A DNA stretch of 64,000 bases from Cenococcum geophilum 1.58 (GCA_001692895.1 KV748255.1:62001-126000); one strand, 5' to 3'; numbered from the stretch's first letter, positions 13,701 through 27,000 are shown. A program made the numbers and translations. The notes: a model not told the origin generated them from the letters alone.

Positions 13701-14639
13701 ACGAGTATATTCTTAAGGTTATTAAGCTTAACGCCTAATTTATCTATATCTCTAATATAAAATAAAAACGGGGTATTTATAGGAATAATATAGAAAGTAA
13801 TATACCCTAAAGGGGTTTGGACCCTAATTGTGCTAAGAAAGATTATAGTACCCTTACTAAAACGAATTGTATATTGGCCTACTGTTAAATAGTTAATCTA
13901 AATAGAGCTATTAAGCTACTAAAGGGCTTAAACTTAAGGTTCTCCTACTATAGATACTCTTACGGCTCTAGTGTCTGGCATAATACCATAGAAGATGTTC
14001 GCCGAGTATCTGTTATTAAAGGAGAACGTAAAACTCTCCTATGGCTTATTAAAGATATCTAACTTTATAATAGAGTGGAGCATAGATTAGTTATTAAGAA
14101 TGGTAATAGTTTATATACTATCTACCTTACTATATTTAGTAAAGTATTAGTCGGGTAAGTAGTCCTTAATTTCTATATCTATAAGGAGCTGTTCGGCCTT
14201 ATTAACCTTACCCTTACCCGCGAAGCCCTACTGCACGCGTCCACGTCGCCGCGGGTGGAAACATCATCAGGAAATCGTTCCTTTTGATGGCCAAGTGCAG
14301 AGGCGATGGTAGGGAGCCGTCGCAGCGCGTGCAGCGCGCTGTCGTCGCGGTTCTGTGGTGTTGAGCCTGCGACGCGTACGAAGCATCGCCCTTAACAACA
14401 CCAGGAGCCCTACTGCCCCCGCCTGGGGCTCCTGCTCTACCATCTAGGGGGGCTATTAAGGGAAACTGGGATACGAAAACCACCNGATGTACGACTACCT
14501 GGCTNGTAGCNAGGCCCGAAACTNGCCTTATTCAGCCAGTNGACGTGGACGCGACCTAGACGTANAACAGGANACCCTTGGGCTTGCACTAGCTCTGAGA
14601 CCGCAAAGGAACGCGGCGAGGGCGTAGGAAACCTCTGCT

Positions 14640-14755
14640 TATAAGAACTTGTTAAGGTTAACGCGTCGCAGAATTGTACAAAACTTATTAAGGCCCCAAG
14701 GCCACCGCAAAAAACTTGTTAAGGCCCTGCCTAGAGAACTCGTTAAGGCCCCTCT
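14640..14755 (+). repeat. four-copy motif array in LINE-type leader
   Basis: Four copies of a ~14-bp motif (AACTTGTTAAGGCC and one- or two-base variants) at about 14646, 14684, 14711 and 14736, spaced 25-38 bp. The same four copies lie, inverted, at about 38000-38110 in the LINE. They may be promoter or protein-binding sites of the leader; nothing in the sequence shows which factor. Confidence 0.6.
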
Positions 14756-15959
14756 ATAAGGGCCTATCTGGTATCCGGTACACCTAGGTGACTTAGAAGA
14801 GGGTCTTAATAGGCATAGTGCGCGCGACCTGGACGACAGGACGCGACAGCGACGCGATGGCGACGCGACGGCAACCAGACGGCTTAACGAGGTGGAAACA
14901 CGGGCAAAGCTCTAGGCAGCGGAAACACAGGCCAGCTTCGACGGCCCTATGGCGTTTAACCTACGGTTGACCTATAGGTGACTTATAGGAGGGTCTTAAT
15001 AGGCGTGGTGTATGTAACCTGCGCATATATATGGGGGAGGCTCTAAGGAAATACAGGCCAGTTGTATGAGGACTTAATAGTTAGAGACACAGGCCAGCTT
15101 ATACAAAGGGGGGATATAAGCTTGGTTAGTAGAATAGGGTAGGGTAGGTCGCCTGGCATGGGACCTAGTCTATAACCTATTCTGCAAGACACGGTCGGCC
15201 TGTTATGAGGAGACTCTTATAGGCAACGCGAAACGGGAATTAAAACCTCCTGCGGGGCGTAGTGCGTAGTAGCTACTGCTGGCTCTAGGGACCTTACCCC
15301 TTAGCTGGGCTCTGACCCCTAGTGCACCTAGTAGGTAGGTAGGATTACGTCCTGGCCGGAGAGACTACTACGTGGCTTGAGAGAACGGATGCGTGTGTCG
15401 GTGTACTAATAGATAGGACTGTTCGCTAGGGCAGTACGACTGCTTGCTAGGGTAGTACGCTAGTGAGGTACGCTTAAGGAGCAAACAGGAGTTACTTAGG
15501 TGGGGGAGGCTTTTGGCTGGGCCTTAACCGTAGATGGTACCTAAGGCTTTAACCATATTGCAGGATGTAGCTACGACGCCCTTATAGGATTATGTTAGTA
15601 GGCGCGTGAGACGGGAGTTATGACCCCTGTAAATGGCAGCTTATGCCCGTGCCGGCGGAAATAATGAAAAGAGGCGTAAAACTAGAGGCTATGGAAGGCT
15701 CCTAAGCTGTGTAAAAGCGTACTAACTCTAGGAGGAGACTTTTATATAGACTGCTGGGGGGCAGGCTAGTACTTAGGCTAATAGCCTATTATAAGATATC
15801 CGAGAGAACTGGTGAAATTCCCCGTGTTATGGGTGGTAGCAGCCAACTGCTTGTGGAAAGCCCTAGGCCCTCNGGCCTAGATAAATAGGAAAGCTACTAG
15901 AAAACTGGGGTAGAGGCCTAGATAAGCAGGCATGTCAAACTCTACTATATAACTACCTG

Positions 15960-16630
15960 CCTGTCTACAGCCATCAAGCTGCAGACGACCTCCGCAACCT
16001 GTCTACAGCCCTGTCTACAGCCATCAAGCTGCAGACGACCTCCGCAACCTGTCTACAGCCGTCAAGCTGCAGACGACCTTCGCAACCTATCTACAGCCAT
16101 TAAGCTGCAGACGACCCTCTACCACAACCTGTCTACAGCCATTAAGCTGCAGACGACCTCTACCACAACCTGTCTACAGCCATCAAGCTGCAGACGACCT
16201 CTACCACAACCTGTCTACAGCCATCGGGCTGCAGACGACCTTGACAACCTATCTATAGCCATCGGGCTGTAGTCGACCTTCGCAACCTGTCTATAGCCAT
16301 CGGGCTGTAGTCGACCTTCGTAACCTGTCTATAGCTATCGGGCTATAGTCGACCTTCGTAACCTGTCTATAGCCATCGGGCTATAGTCGACCTTCGTAAC
16401 CTATCTATAGCTATCGGGCTGTAGTCGACCTTCACAACCTATCTATAGCCATCGGGCTATAGTTGACCTTCGCAACCTGTCTACAGCCATTAGGCTGCAG
16501 ACGACCTCTACTATCTACAGCTATTGCGCTGCAGACGACCTCCACAACCTATCTACAGCTATTACGCTGTAGACGACCTCTCCACAACCTATCTACGGCC
16601 ATCGCGCTACAGACAACCTCTACCACAACC
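15960..16630 (+). repeat. 38-41-bp minisatellite, hairpin-forming units
   Basis: About 17 tandem units built on CTGTCTACAGCCATC then R-R/GG-GCTGCAGACGACCT plus a variable spacer (CCGCA, TCGCA or CTACCACA). Within each unit CTACAGCC and GGCTGTAG (or variants) are inverted and separated by ATC(G), so each unit can form a stem-loop. The left units are CAG/GCAG-rich; the central ones (about 16250-16450) carry CTATAG on one or both arms. Confidence 0.85.
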
Positions 16631-17331
16631 GCCACCACCGCCACAACATACCATACAATACCGCACTATAGGTGTACCGCAGATGCGCAGATAGGGGTGG
16701 CTATAGTGGGGGAGGGGAAGGGGCCGGCCCGTATTACTTTAGCACGTTAAATCTAAGGTATATAGGCGAATTGGTGTTTATACCCTATACAAGACAACTT
16801 CGTGAAAATTTTCCTATGGGAGTGGGTTTATGTAACGAGGTTCGCCCTTATAAAATACCATTAGTAGGTTATTTTTGGGGAGAGTACCTATTAATTACTA
16901 ATTCCCTACCTATTTCTTTAGTAAGGAGAAGAGATAGGGTACAGGATAAAAAGTTGCTTTAGGTAATTGGTAGCTGCTTCTAAGCTAGCAAGCTATTATA
17001 ACGCCTCTTATTTTTAAGTGCAAAACTATTTAATAAAAATCTTTCTTTTAGAGCGCTTTTTCTACTCTAGGAACGGTAGAATACGGCAGAAATAGATAAA
17101 AGAGCTAGGATTTTCTTTTCTTAGTGTAAACTGGACTATAGTAAGCAAAATACCAGAACGAAAAAACACTAGTCGCTAGAGCTCCCCTAGCATTTTAAAA
17201 ACGGGCCAGAGTGTCCACTTAGCTACTAGTACATGTTAAGCTGCCTAGGAAGGATTCATGTATATAGAACTATAGCGCCATAGCCTAGAGGCTGCATGCG
17301 TAGTATTATACGTAGTATAATACAACGGATA

Positions 17332-17366
17332 TAAAAAAAAAAAAAAAAAAAAAAACCTTACCCTTA
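17332..17366 (+). other. poly(A) tail and right target-site duplication
   Basis: About 24 A residues followed by CCTTACCCTTA, which matches 14206-14216 exactly. This fixes both ends and the orientation of the retroposon. Confidence 0.85.
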
Positions 17367-19332
17367 AGATCTTTTACGCCTTTATATTAAACCAAAAAGC
17401 TTTAGAAGTAGGCTATAATAACCTTATAATTTCTAATATTTCTTATACTTTAGCGAAACTTATTATATACCTCCTTTTACTTATTAAGAAAATGCCTAGT
17501 TAACTAGCAATTCGGTTTCTTATAAACGTAGTACTTCTTCTAGCGATTACTTTAAAATAAACCTCTATAAGGGCCTCTACCTTTACCTTATAGTCGTTAA
17601 TTATACCCTCTACTATATTATCTACCCTAGCCACTATATATTTAATTAGTCTAGTTATAATTATATTAGTTAGGCGGGTTAATTAAAGTAGGTTAGAGTT
17701 AGGCGTTAAATTACTATACTTCTTAAGAGCGTAGAGCGGTGCTAATAGAAGATCTTAATTAAGTATATACTCCTTTATAAGTATTTATAGGATTAAAGAG
17801 TATAAGGTTGCATTCTTTAACGCCTTAGCATACACTAATAACTTAATTATGTAGGCTAAAATCCTCTTAATATAATTTAGATAAACCACGCTAAATTGTC
17901 TAAAGTTAATTAAAGAGCNTTTAAAGATAATTAAGCCAAGGGACACCTGGGTTTGTAGTAATAATCCTTAAAAAGGTAGTCTCTCTCTATTCTAATATAT
18001 ACTACTACTTATTCTCTTTTATTTTAAAGTAGTATCTTAACTTATATATTATACGGTCGAAATTATATCCTTTTCCTACCAAATAGTTATAATAGAAGGT
18101 ACTAGCTCGGCCCTTAAGCATAACAGAATAGGCGTTATGGTATTAATTAGACTCTATTTCTACTTTCTAGCAACAGTTATAGAAGATATGTAGTTTTAAA
18201 TTAAGGACATTATATAGTTCCCTACTAAACTTCTTCTCCTAATCTAAATAGAGCTTCGCGAGCTCTATAAGCAATTTTAAACCACCTCTAATTTAAGATT
18301 AAGATAGAGGAAGTAGAAGTTGTATTATAGGCTGTAGTGGGGACGTAGGTCTAATCGGTAGAGTCTAAAGGTTATTAAATTGTAGAGTAATAGGATCCTA
18401 TACCTGCTTTCGTTAGGGTATAGTATCTAACATTAAAGCTATAGGTTAAATTAGATACAGAGGAGTTAAAGGTAGAGGTAGATTCGTCTCTAGAGGTATA
18501 TTACTTAGATTCTATCGTAAGTTAAGCTTCCTTATAGTGCGTAGTTAGTGCTTAATCTCTTATAGAGTCTATTTATACTCTTCTTTTACGTTAATAACCT
18601 ACTCCTAAATATTATCTTTAATAGTACCCCCGTCCATAGGTACAAATACTTTATACTCCCATAAGAAGTTACGGAAGTTATATATAATATCCTTCTTTAT
18701 AGGAGTTTATATTTCCTTTATCTATCTAATAAAGTCCTCCCTTATACAGTACTATAGCATAATGTCGTTATATTCGCTATCTTTATAGTATACTATATAG
18801 TATAATAAGAATCCGTTTAGGTCCTATTGCTTAGCGTTTACAAAGTCAATTATATTAGTATTATATATTTCCGGGTTAATATCCTTCTTATACTTCTTTA
18901 GATAGGTTGGCGCTATAGTAGGTATAGAATTAACGGGGTGTCGTACGTCGAAGGTAGGTAGGATTTTCGGTTTTATAGGGTCTCGTAGGTTTACTATTAA
19001 GAGGTAGGCAATTCAAGATATTATTTAACGCGTTTTAGACGTCGTTTAACGCGTTTTAGACGTTAACTTAGGACAGTAGGTTTAGTAATACTTCTAACCT
19101 AAAGTACTTAACCAAATCTTTGTAAATGTGATTATTCTGCGTAATAGACGCAACTTAGTATCTCCTAGTACTTAGTAACACTTCTATTACTAGTTTTCCG
19201 CAAGTTTAAGGTAGCACAGTATCGCCGGAATCCATTCCATATAAGCGTATATAGCACTCCTATATAAGACTATCTCTTTTATTTAAAAACCTAGCTACTC
19301 TGTAGTTAACTATATATTTAATTACTAATTAG

Positions 19333-19499
19333 TGTTGGTTATATAGGGTGACTTACCAATAACGACTACTTAAGTAGGTTATAGTAATGTTAGTTAATAA
19401 AGCTTATTAATTGGAAATAAGGAAGGGCGAGGAGCTTAAGACTCCTCGCCACGCTAGTGCCGCGGCGTCACGTGACGACCGCTTGCCTTATTCCCGATA
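19333..19499 (-). repeat. 5' LTR of complete copia element
   Basis: 167 bp, same ends as the copy at 10250-10416 (on the minus strand TATCGGGAAT... to ...AACCAACA), including the GC-rich hairpin (19426-19450). It is followed on the right by the ATATT target duplication. Confidence 0.85.
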
Positions 19500-19504
19500 A
19501 TATT

Positions 19505-21512
19505 AATAACGCCTTATAGGACTACCTTAACGACTTCTGCTTTGCGTACCTAGATAATATATTTATTTATAATAATAACCCTTTTAAGCATACTAAACAC
19601 GTTTAAAAGGTCCTATAGCGCCTTACGAACGTAGGACTTTATATTAATTTAAAGAAATATAAATTCTTAGTTATAGAAGTAAAATACCTTAAACTAATTA
19701 TTACTACTAAGGGTGTCTATATAGACCCTAAAAAGGTATATATAATTACTAAATAGTAAGCCCCTAACTGCATTAAGGATATATAAGCCTTCCTTAGTTT
19801 TACTAACTTCTATTAAAAATTTATATATAACTTCTTAAGCGTAATAGCACTACTTATAGCAATAATGTAAACAAAGGGCCTTTTTATAAAAGGAAGAAAA
19901 ACGCACCTATGCTTTACCTAGACGTTTAAATACAAGAAGGCGTTCTAAGACCTTAAAAATGCCTTTACTAAAGCACCTATTTTAGCTTACTTTACACTAA
20001 GACAATAACTCTATCTTAAAACTAACTTCTTAGACTATATTAACGCAGGCATCCTCTCTTAAATAGGTAATAACGGCCTCCTGTAAGGCAGTATTGCCAG
20101 GGTGTACGGTAGGGAGCAGGCAAGCCGAGCATGAGTTATATAGGGAGTCGATGGAAGAGGACGATATGGTAATGAGGGTAGGCAATAGCCTAAGTACAGA
20201 GACGAACCGATGGGGGAGGAAGGAGGCTGCAAGCCCGAGGAGCTTATAAGGAGGTGCCAAGGGCTAGCCGAAGGCTAGCCTTGGCGACCCCTGAGAGCCC
20301 CTAGGCGATGCAGCCGAGTAAGGGCCAAAATAACCCTTACACCTCCTTTACCTAGTTATATTCTACTTATCTAAACTTATACTATAAGAGTATAACTATA
20401 AGATCTATAATAAAGAACTCCTTATAATTATATAAGCGTTTAAAGAATTTTAACTAGAACTTTCCTTAATAAAGCCTAACTATCCAACTAAAGTCCTTAT
20501 AGACTATTGCAACCTTAAGTACTTTATAACTATAAAGTAGCTAAACTAACGTTAAGTACATTAGAACGAGTTTCTCTTTAGTTTTAACTTTAACTTTATA
20601 TATAGATTAGGAGTATAAGGTACTAAACCTAATAGCCTAATACGTCGTTCGTAAGACCTTCCTTAGTCTAAAAATAACCCTTATAATTAGTTCTAATAAT
20701 AGACAATCCTAAAAGTATAAAATTTAGCCCTAGGTATACTACCTCTAATAAAGCTAACTATACCTTAGCTTTTTACTATAGAACTAAAGTTACCTCCTAA
20801 AATTAATAAGCTTATTACTATAGTATATAACACCCCTATTAACCTATTACTATATTAACTTATTACCATAAAGACCGCTAGCGCTTATACGCTATATACT
20901 AACCTTTAAAGCTTAGGCTAGATTAATATAGCAGCCTTAAAAGTAAAAGAAAATAAGCTCTATTATAGAGGCCGCCTATTTATCCCTAACTTAGAAAATC
21001 CATAACGGTAATTAATCTAAATAGCCTATAACCTTTAATTAAGCGGCCACCTAGGCAGAGAAGGAACCTATAAGCTTCTTAGCTAATACTACTTCTAGCC
21101 AAAAATAATAGGCTTAGTTAAATACTTTATAGACGCCTATTATGGTTATAAGCGCGCTAAGGCCTTTAATATAAAGTACTAAGGATTACTATACCCTCTA
21201 CTAGTACCTATACAATAATAGGCAGATATCGCTATAGATTTCGTTATTAACCTACTACCCTATAAACGACATGGCCGTACCTATAAAAACATCCTTATAA
21301 TAATATACTAACTTATAAAAGAGCGCCACTACATCCTAACCAAAGGCGTAGCCGTTAGCAACGTTACTAACGCTTTTTTTTTCGCGAAATTTACTGACTA
21401 TATAGGTTACCTAACTTAATTACGTCCAACTAAGGTATATAATTTAACTCTAATATATAGAGATAAATCTACTAACGCCTTAGTATCTCCGTTAAGATAT
21501 CTATATCCTTCT
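19505..21512 (+). mobile_element. chromovirus A, segment 2: RT palm, RNase H, integrase N-terminus
   Basis: Continues the frame broken at 10249. The RT active site is Y-L-D-N (19544-19564; the second Asp became Asn by a G-to-A RIP change). RNase H begins near 20020 and is split by a solo LTR at 20082-20341. The integrase zinc region is readable around 21040-21180 (G-H-L-G-R-E-G-T-Y-K-L-L) and its core begins with D-F-V-I-N near 21237. The segment ends at 21512, where chromovirus B1 is inserted. Confidence 0.88.
20082..20341. repeat. solo LTR 'G', little RIP, inserted in RNase H of A
   Basis: 260 bp starting TGTAAGG and ending CCTTACA, flanked by the perfect 5-bp duplication CCTCC (20077-20081, 20342-20346). 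Unlike everything around it, it is GC-balanced and still has many CpA sites, so it either escaped RIP or arrived after the surrounding mutation. No other copy is in the window. The longest frame crossing it on the minus strand (to 20030) is fortuitous. Confidence 0.85.
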
Positions 21513-21936
21513 TATTACGAACGCTTTAAGTACAATGTTATAACTACTTGGGGAAGAGTTAGAAGAAGCTAGTTAGTTAATATAAGCACGGTCTAGGATG
21601 GAGCCGATAGAACTATATAACGAGGAATAGTAACTAAAGTCACGTAATATAATCTGTATAATCTGTAGGATCTATATAATCTATAATAGAGTAAATAAAG
21701 CATACGTATATTACGTATAAGGAGGATTTTATAGGAGTACGGTTGTGTATTTAAGGACACTTAGTCCCTACCTAGATAGTTCCTTCCTTATAGTAATTCT
21801 TAAAATATAATTAGAGTTAATCTATTAGGCAACCACTCCACCAGTTATTATTACGTTATTAACTTTAACTTACGTTACCTATATACCTAGCCTAATAACG
21901 AGCCTACTGTAGTACCTGCTATAAGGTTCCGTTATA
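21513..21936 (+). repeat. 5' LTR of chromovirus B copy 1
   Basis: 424 bp, from TATTACGAACGC (originally TGTTACGGACGC, as in copy 2) to GGTTCCGTTATA. Identical in length to its 3' partner; RIP differences are scattered between them. Confidence 0.88.
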
Positions 21937-23792
21937 TAATCACTACCTAGTTACGGTACTAAGTACGAAAAGTTAAATAATATACCACCAAAAGCAGCCA
22001 CCATAACGCTATTAACGGCGGCAACTACTTTAAGGTCAGGTGATACCAGTATAGCAAATACTAACTTACAGCAACCTATAACGGTTGGATAACTATAAGA
22101 GATAGTTAACTAGTTAATAATAAACAATATAGCGTTAGAAGAAAGGGTTAATGGGATTAGAGCAGTAAAGATTAAGTTACTATTAATTAAGAGGTACTTA
22201 GGAGAAAAATTAAAGCTTAAGGGGTTTCTTACCTAAATGCACTTTAAAGTTATATAAAAAGGGGTAAAGTTACTAATATCTATAGATCGAATAGCCTATG
22301 CGGGACTATTCCTATTAGGAAGAGCACTTAAGTAGTTTAAGCCTTACCTTATAGAAATACAGGCAAACGGAATAATAACCACTAATTAGGAGGTGCAATT
22401 TATATTCTTAAGCTAGAAGGGGTTTACAGAGTAACTTATATAAATATTCGGAGACTTAGAGGTAGTAACTACGGCGAAAAGAAAGCTCTAGGATATTATG
22501 CAACGAACCTTAGTAATTAAGTATACTATATAGTTCCAGACGCTAGCTATATAAGTTAAGTGGAATAATAAGGCGCTTATAGTATAGTATAAACAGGGAC
22601 TTAAGGCTAAAGTCTAGGACGTAATTATCTTAATAAAAGATGCGGACACCCTATGGAAGTTAATAGATTAAGCAATTAAGATTAACAATTAAATCTACTA
22701 AAGGGGACAGGCTAAGAGAGGTTAGGATAGAGTTCTATAGTTATATAAGGCGTAGAGTACGTAACAACCAAAGCTAAATTAGAAACTGTAGTATGGCGCA
22801 GAGCTAATAGACCTAAGTAGTACTAAAGAAGCCTATAAGAGATGGAGTAAAAAACTATAAAAACCTAGAGGTTAAGGATTTAGTAATTACAGGACTAAGG
22901 AGTAAAGGCTAAACTAGGGATCTTAATAGTAGAAGACGTTTAGGCGAACTTTATAGTAAAGTTAATAGTTTAAAAACAGAGCTTATATAAATTGCGGGAA
23001 ACAAGGTTACTTTATAAGGGATTATAAAAATAGTTAGGGTTACTATATAATAAAGGGAACTAGACTAATAGTAGAAGATATACGCGTATAAAGGGATAAT
23101 AGTATACTATAAGGAATAAAGGAATATTTAATTAGAAGTTTTGTGTTTTGTTATAATAACGTATACCAAATTTATAAAGACGCTAAGTATAGCGTAAGCT
23201 ATTAGCTATAGGAGCCAAAATCCTTAAAATATAGAGGAACTAATAAACTAGTTCGTAGATCGGATATTAAGGACGATAAATTTAATATAGGTAAAACATT
23301 CCGCAATAATAAAGTAATAAAAGTAGCTTACTAGGAGTATACGGACCTTAGAGATATTATATAAGAGATAAAAGATAATTCCACTATAGAGTAGGGAACA
23401 TTAGTAGGGATTAAGACCCTATTAGATATAATGTTTATTACTTTATAAGACGCAAGAGAAGTAGGATAGAGAACTACTTCGGTACTTAATAAAGGCAAAA
23501 GGCTAAAGGCTTAAGATTCTTAAGATAAGATAAGAGATGACTAAGATTCTTAAGACGAGATAAGGTAAGCTTAAGGACCTATAACGGACGATAACCAATA
23601 GAGCAGAGTAATAGCTTGGTTTAAGAATATATAAATAAGCTTGGGATAGAGTTTCCCATAGATATAAGACTCTTAAGATAATATAAGAACACCTAAGCCT
23701 AGTAGGACTAAGGTAGGAGTAAAGCTTAAGACAGAAGCAAGCTTAAGATTAAAAATCCTATAGAACTAAGATTTTAAGACACGAATAAGGAC

Positions 23793-24015
23793 TGTAACCG
23801 ACTACCAGTACTACGTTAAAGACACTGCTGTATCACCTACTGTAGACCGTAATAATTACAGCCGCCTTAATTAGCCTAAAAGATCAATTACGGCTATATT
23901 GAGGATAAGATTAAAGGGTACTTGTGACCCACCTTTGTTCGTGTATATATAGATACTTTAGAGCTACATTTACAATCAAGTCGTTTATTTAATTCTTTGC
24001 ACTGCAAAGCTTACA
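23793..24015 (+). repeat. solo LTR family 'I', copy a
   Basis: 223 bp starting TGTAACCGACTACC and ending GCAAAGCTTACA, with the perfect target duplication AGGAC (23788-23792, 24016-24020). The corresponding place in chromovirus B copy 2 lacks it. The family recurs on the opposite strand at 31725-31918 and 56580-56829. Confidence 0.85.
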
Positions 24016-27000
24016 AGGACTATTAACAAGATTAAAAAGTAAGAAGACTTTAAAGATCTACTTATAAGACGCGAAAAAAAAGAAACCATAGAGGAATTTA
24101 GGGCAAGAATTACCTTATAGCAAGATTAGAAACTAAATAAGAGATCTAGTATACTAAGTCGTATAAGGGATAGAGTACCTATATAAAGAATTACTAATAG
24201 GCCTAAGACAGGCATACTAAGAGCTAAGTGGCTTACTAAACTAGAATAAGAAAAGGATCTAGGGATCCTAACTAGGTTTAAGGAACGATATATAAAGGGC
24301 TATTATAATATAGTAATAAGAAGATACTTCCTTACGGATAAGCTGTATATACTTTAGCAGCTGTACTAAAGGTGGTATAGGTAAAGGCATAATAATAAGT
24401 AGGAAGATTTCTATATATAGTTAGACGAAAAAGTTATCTAAGACTACCTAATTATAGAAAAAGCTATAAGTTATATTAAAGAAGCCTTAATTATAATATT
24501 AAAAGATCTAAAGGAGTAATTAGAGGACTAAAGAAGAGAGAGATAAATTATAGTACCTATAAATAAAGTCGTAACGCTTAGATTAATACGAGAGAGGTTT
24601 AAACTTAAGGATAAAAATAAGCTAAGAGTTAACCTAAGACACTAAGCATATTATACATTGGCATGGATTACGTATATAGATAATGCGTATAATATATATA
24701 GAGCACCTAAAGATAAGAACCGGAAGTACCCAGTAAGGATATACTAGTTATTAGACGAGGCGAAATATTAAAACGCTAAGTATATATATAGTTAGCACCC
24801 AGTAGAAGTATAAACCTAAGGGGACTTAATACTTTAACCAGAAAAATTCCTTATAGAAGAATATCTAAATAGATAATAGTAGTGGGAATATCTAGAGAAT
24901 ATATATCTATAGCATATTAAAAATAAAAAGCAAACTAAGTATTAGCTAAAAGTAGACTAAGTATAAATAGGATTAAGTAGCTAATAGTTAGGAAAAGTAG
25001 AGGCCTATAGGACTAGAGGAAACTAGTAGTAGAGCCTTAAACCCTTAAAGGAATTTAAGAACAACACCTAAATTTATAAGTTAAGTAGTAAGATTAACAG
25101 TTTAAGGTATTAATAGATAGTGGAGTAATAAGGAACTATATCTTACTAGTAGTAGTTAAAAGAATAGGATTACCACATAGGAAAAAGGAACACCCTTATT
25201 TATTAGTAATAATTTTAGGAGATCTAATAGCCTATAGAGGAGGTATTATTAATCTTAAAATAGGACCTATTTAGTTAACCATTAAAGGGAAATAGATTAA
25301 GATGTCTTTTAATATATTACTATTAGGGAATAATAAGGCAGTATTAGGAATACCTTAGTTACAGGAATATAATCTAAGGATTAATTAGGTTATAGGTTAG
25401 GTTAATATTAGGGATACTCAATAATATAAGATATAATAGTAAGCTAAGTTAGTATAGTACTAAGTAGGGGCAACCTATAAAGAAACGGAAAAGGGACTAA
25501 GTTATATACTAAAAAGATACCACAAGTATGGCAAAAAACTATAGTTACCGGAAAGTAAAAAGCTGTTAGAGTATATAGTATAGGACTATAAGATAGAATT
25601 AAAACTAGGAATAAGTTTAAGGTTTTTTCTAATCTATAAGCTTACTAAAGAAAAGGGTAGAGTATTAAAAGAGTTTATCTAGAAAAATCTACGAAAAGGA
25701 TATATTAGACCATTATAGTTATTAGCGGGTTATCTAGTACTATTTATACTAAAGAAGAACGGTAAACTAAGGCTATATATTAACTATAGATAGTTAAATA
25801 GCATTACCAGGAAGGATAGGTATCCTTTACCCTTAATTAGCGAAATTTAAGATAGGATAAGTAACGTATAAATCTTTATAAAGATAGATCTAAAATAGGC
25901 GTACTATTAGATTAGAATTAAGGAAGGCAACAAATAAAAGGCAGCCTTTAGGTTAAAGGAAGGACTATATAAACTATTAGTTATGCAATTTAGGCTTATA
26001 AACGCACTAGTAACGTTCTAGAAGCGTATTAATAATATATTAGGAGAACACTTAGATAAATTTGTTATAGTATATCTTAATAATATTATTATCCACTTAA
26101 TAATTAAGGAAGAATATAGGGAACACGTTAAATAGGCCTTAAAGAGACTACAAAAAGAATAGATACTAGTAGTAATTAAGAAATACAAGTTCTTTACTAG
26201 GAAGACCAATTTTATTAGATTTATTATTAAACTAGGCCAACTTAGTATAGATCTAAAGAAAATTAAGGCTATAGTAAATTAGTAAGAACTAGAGAACGTT
26301 ATATAGTTAAGATTATTCCTAGGGTTTTGCAATTACTGCAGAAGGTTTATAGCGCAATAGTTAAAAGATATTAAACTATTTACGTAATTAATAAAGAAGG
26401 AAGAACTATAGGTATAGGGAGAGAAATAGTAAGAATTATTTAAAAAAGTTAAAAGGTTATTTACCTAAGAGCTAGTTTTTAAGATCTATTAACTAGGACT
26501 AAAAGCAGTTATAGAGATAGATGTATTAGACTATATACTAGGGGCGTACTTTATACAGAAATATTAAGATAGATGGCACCTAGTAGTATACTATAGTTAG
26601 AAGATAACACTACTAAAGTTAAACTATAACATTTATAACAAGGAGTTATTAGGTATAGTTACAGTACTAAAAAAAATAGAGAGCATTCTTATAAGGCACA
26701 GAAAAACTATTTATAGTTAAGACGGATTATAAGAACCTAATAGGATTCCTAATAATAAAGGAACTTAACTAAAAACAGGTTAAATGGGTAGAGATACTTA
26801 TAGAATACCATTTTAAGATTTAGTATATTAAGGGTATAAACAACATAAGAGCAGACGCTCTAAGTTAAAAAGCTAAACTATAAAATAATAAAAAGCTATT
26901 AGGGGCTTTATTACAAAAAGATATAGACGGATTAATTAAATATAACTATCCAAAAATTATAGTAACTTAGGAAGACAATAAATTAGAAAGAGTTTATAAG

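Larger units (their letters stand above)
14217..17355 (+). mobile_element. poly(A)-tailed non-coding retroposon with LINE 5' leader
   Basis: A 3.1-kb insertion in the copia element. It ends in about 24 A (17332-17355) and is flanked by an 11-bp direct repeat CCTTACCCTTA (14206-14216 and 17356-17366), the hallmarks of target-primed reverse transcription in plus orientation. Its first ~1.74 kb (14217-15960) is homologous, inverted, to the 5' end of the LINE at 38536-36785. Similarity stops at the start of a minisatellite (15960-16630), after which come 700 bp with no counterpart in the window. I see no reverse transcriptase or other recognisable protein; the two longest frames (16463-16750, 16672-16962) lie in or next to the repeats and look fortuitous. 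It is probably a non-autonomous partner or an internal-deletion derivative of the LINE. It is GC-rich compared with its host and less RIP-mutated. Confidence 0.8.
10250..19499 (-). mobile_element. complete Ty1/copia retrotransposon, RIP-degraded, with nested retroposon
   Basis: Bounded by two 167-bp LTRs (10250-10416 and 19333-19499) and by the 5-bp target duplication ATATT (10245-10249, 19500-19504); removing it restores the RT frame of chromovirus A. On the minus strand the order is 5' LTR, gag/protease region (about 19330-17367), the inserted poly(A) retroposon, integrase (readable about 13450-13190, including Y-L-G-P-P and G-K-N-F-like segments), RT (about 12260-11600), RNase H (to about 10800), double hairpin and 3' LTR. 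It is colinear with the copia fragment at 5839-7780. All frames contain RIP stops. Ns cluster at 12826-12890. Without the nested insert it is about 6.1 kb, normal for a copia element. Confidence 0.9.

Noticed and set aside
14214..14483. 89-codon minus-strand frame at the retroposon start
   Set aside because: Lies in the GC-rich leader, crosses the element boundary and is not preserved in the homologous LINE leader.
15960..16630. CRISPR-like array
   Set aside because: Units are contiguous tandem copies without unique spacers, in a eukaryotic retroposon.
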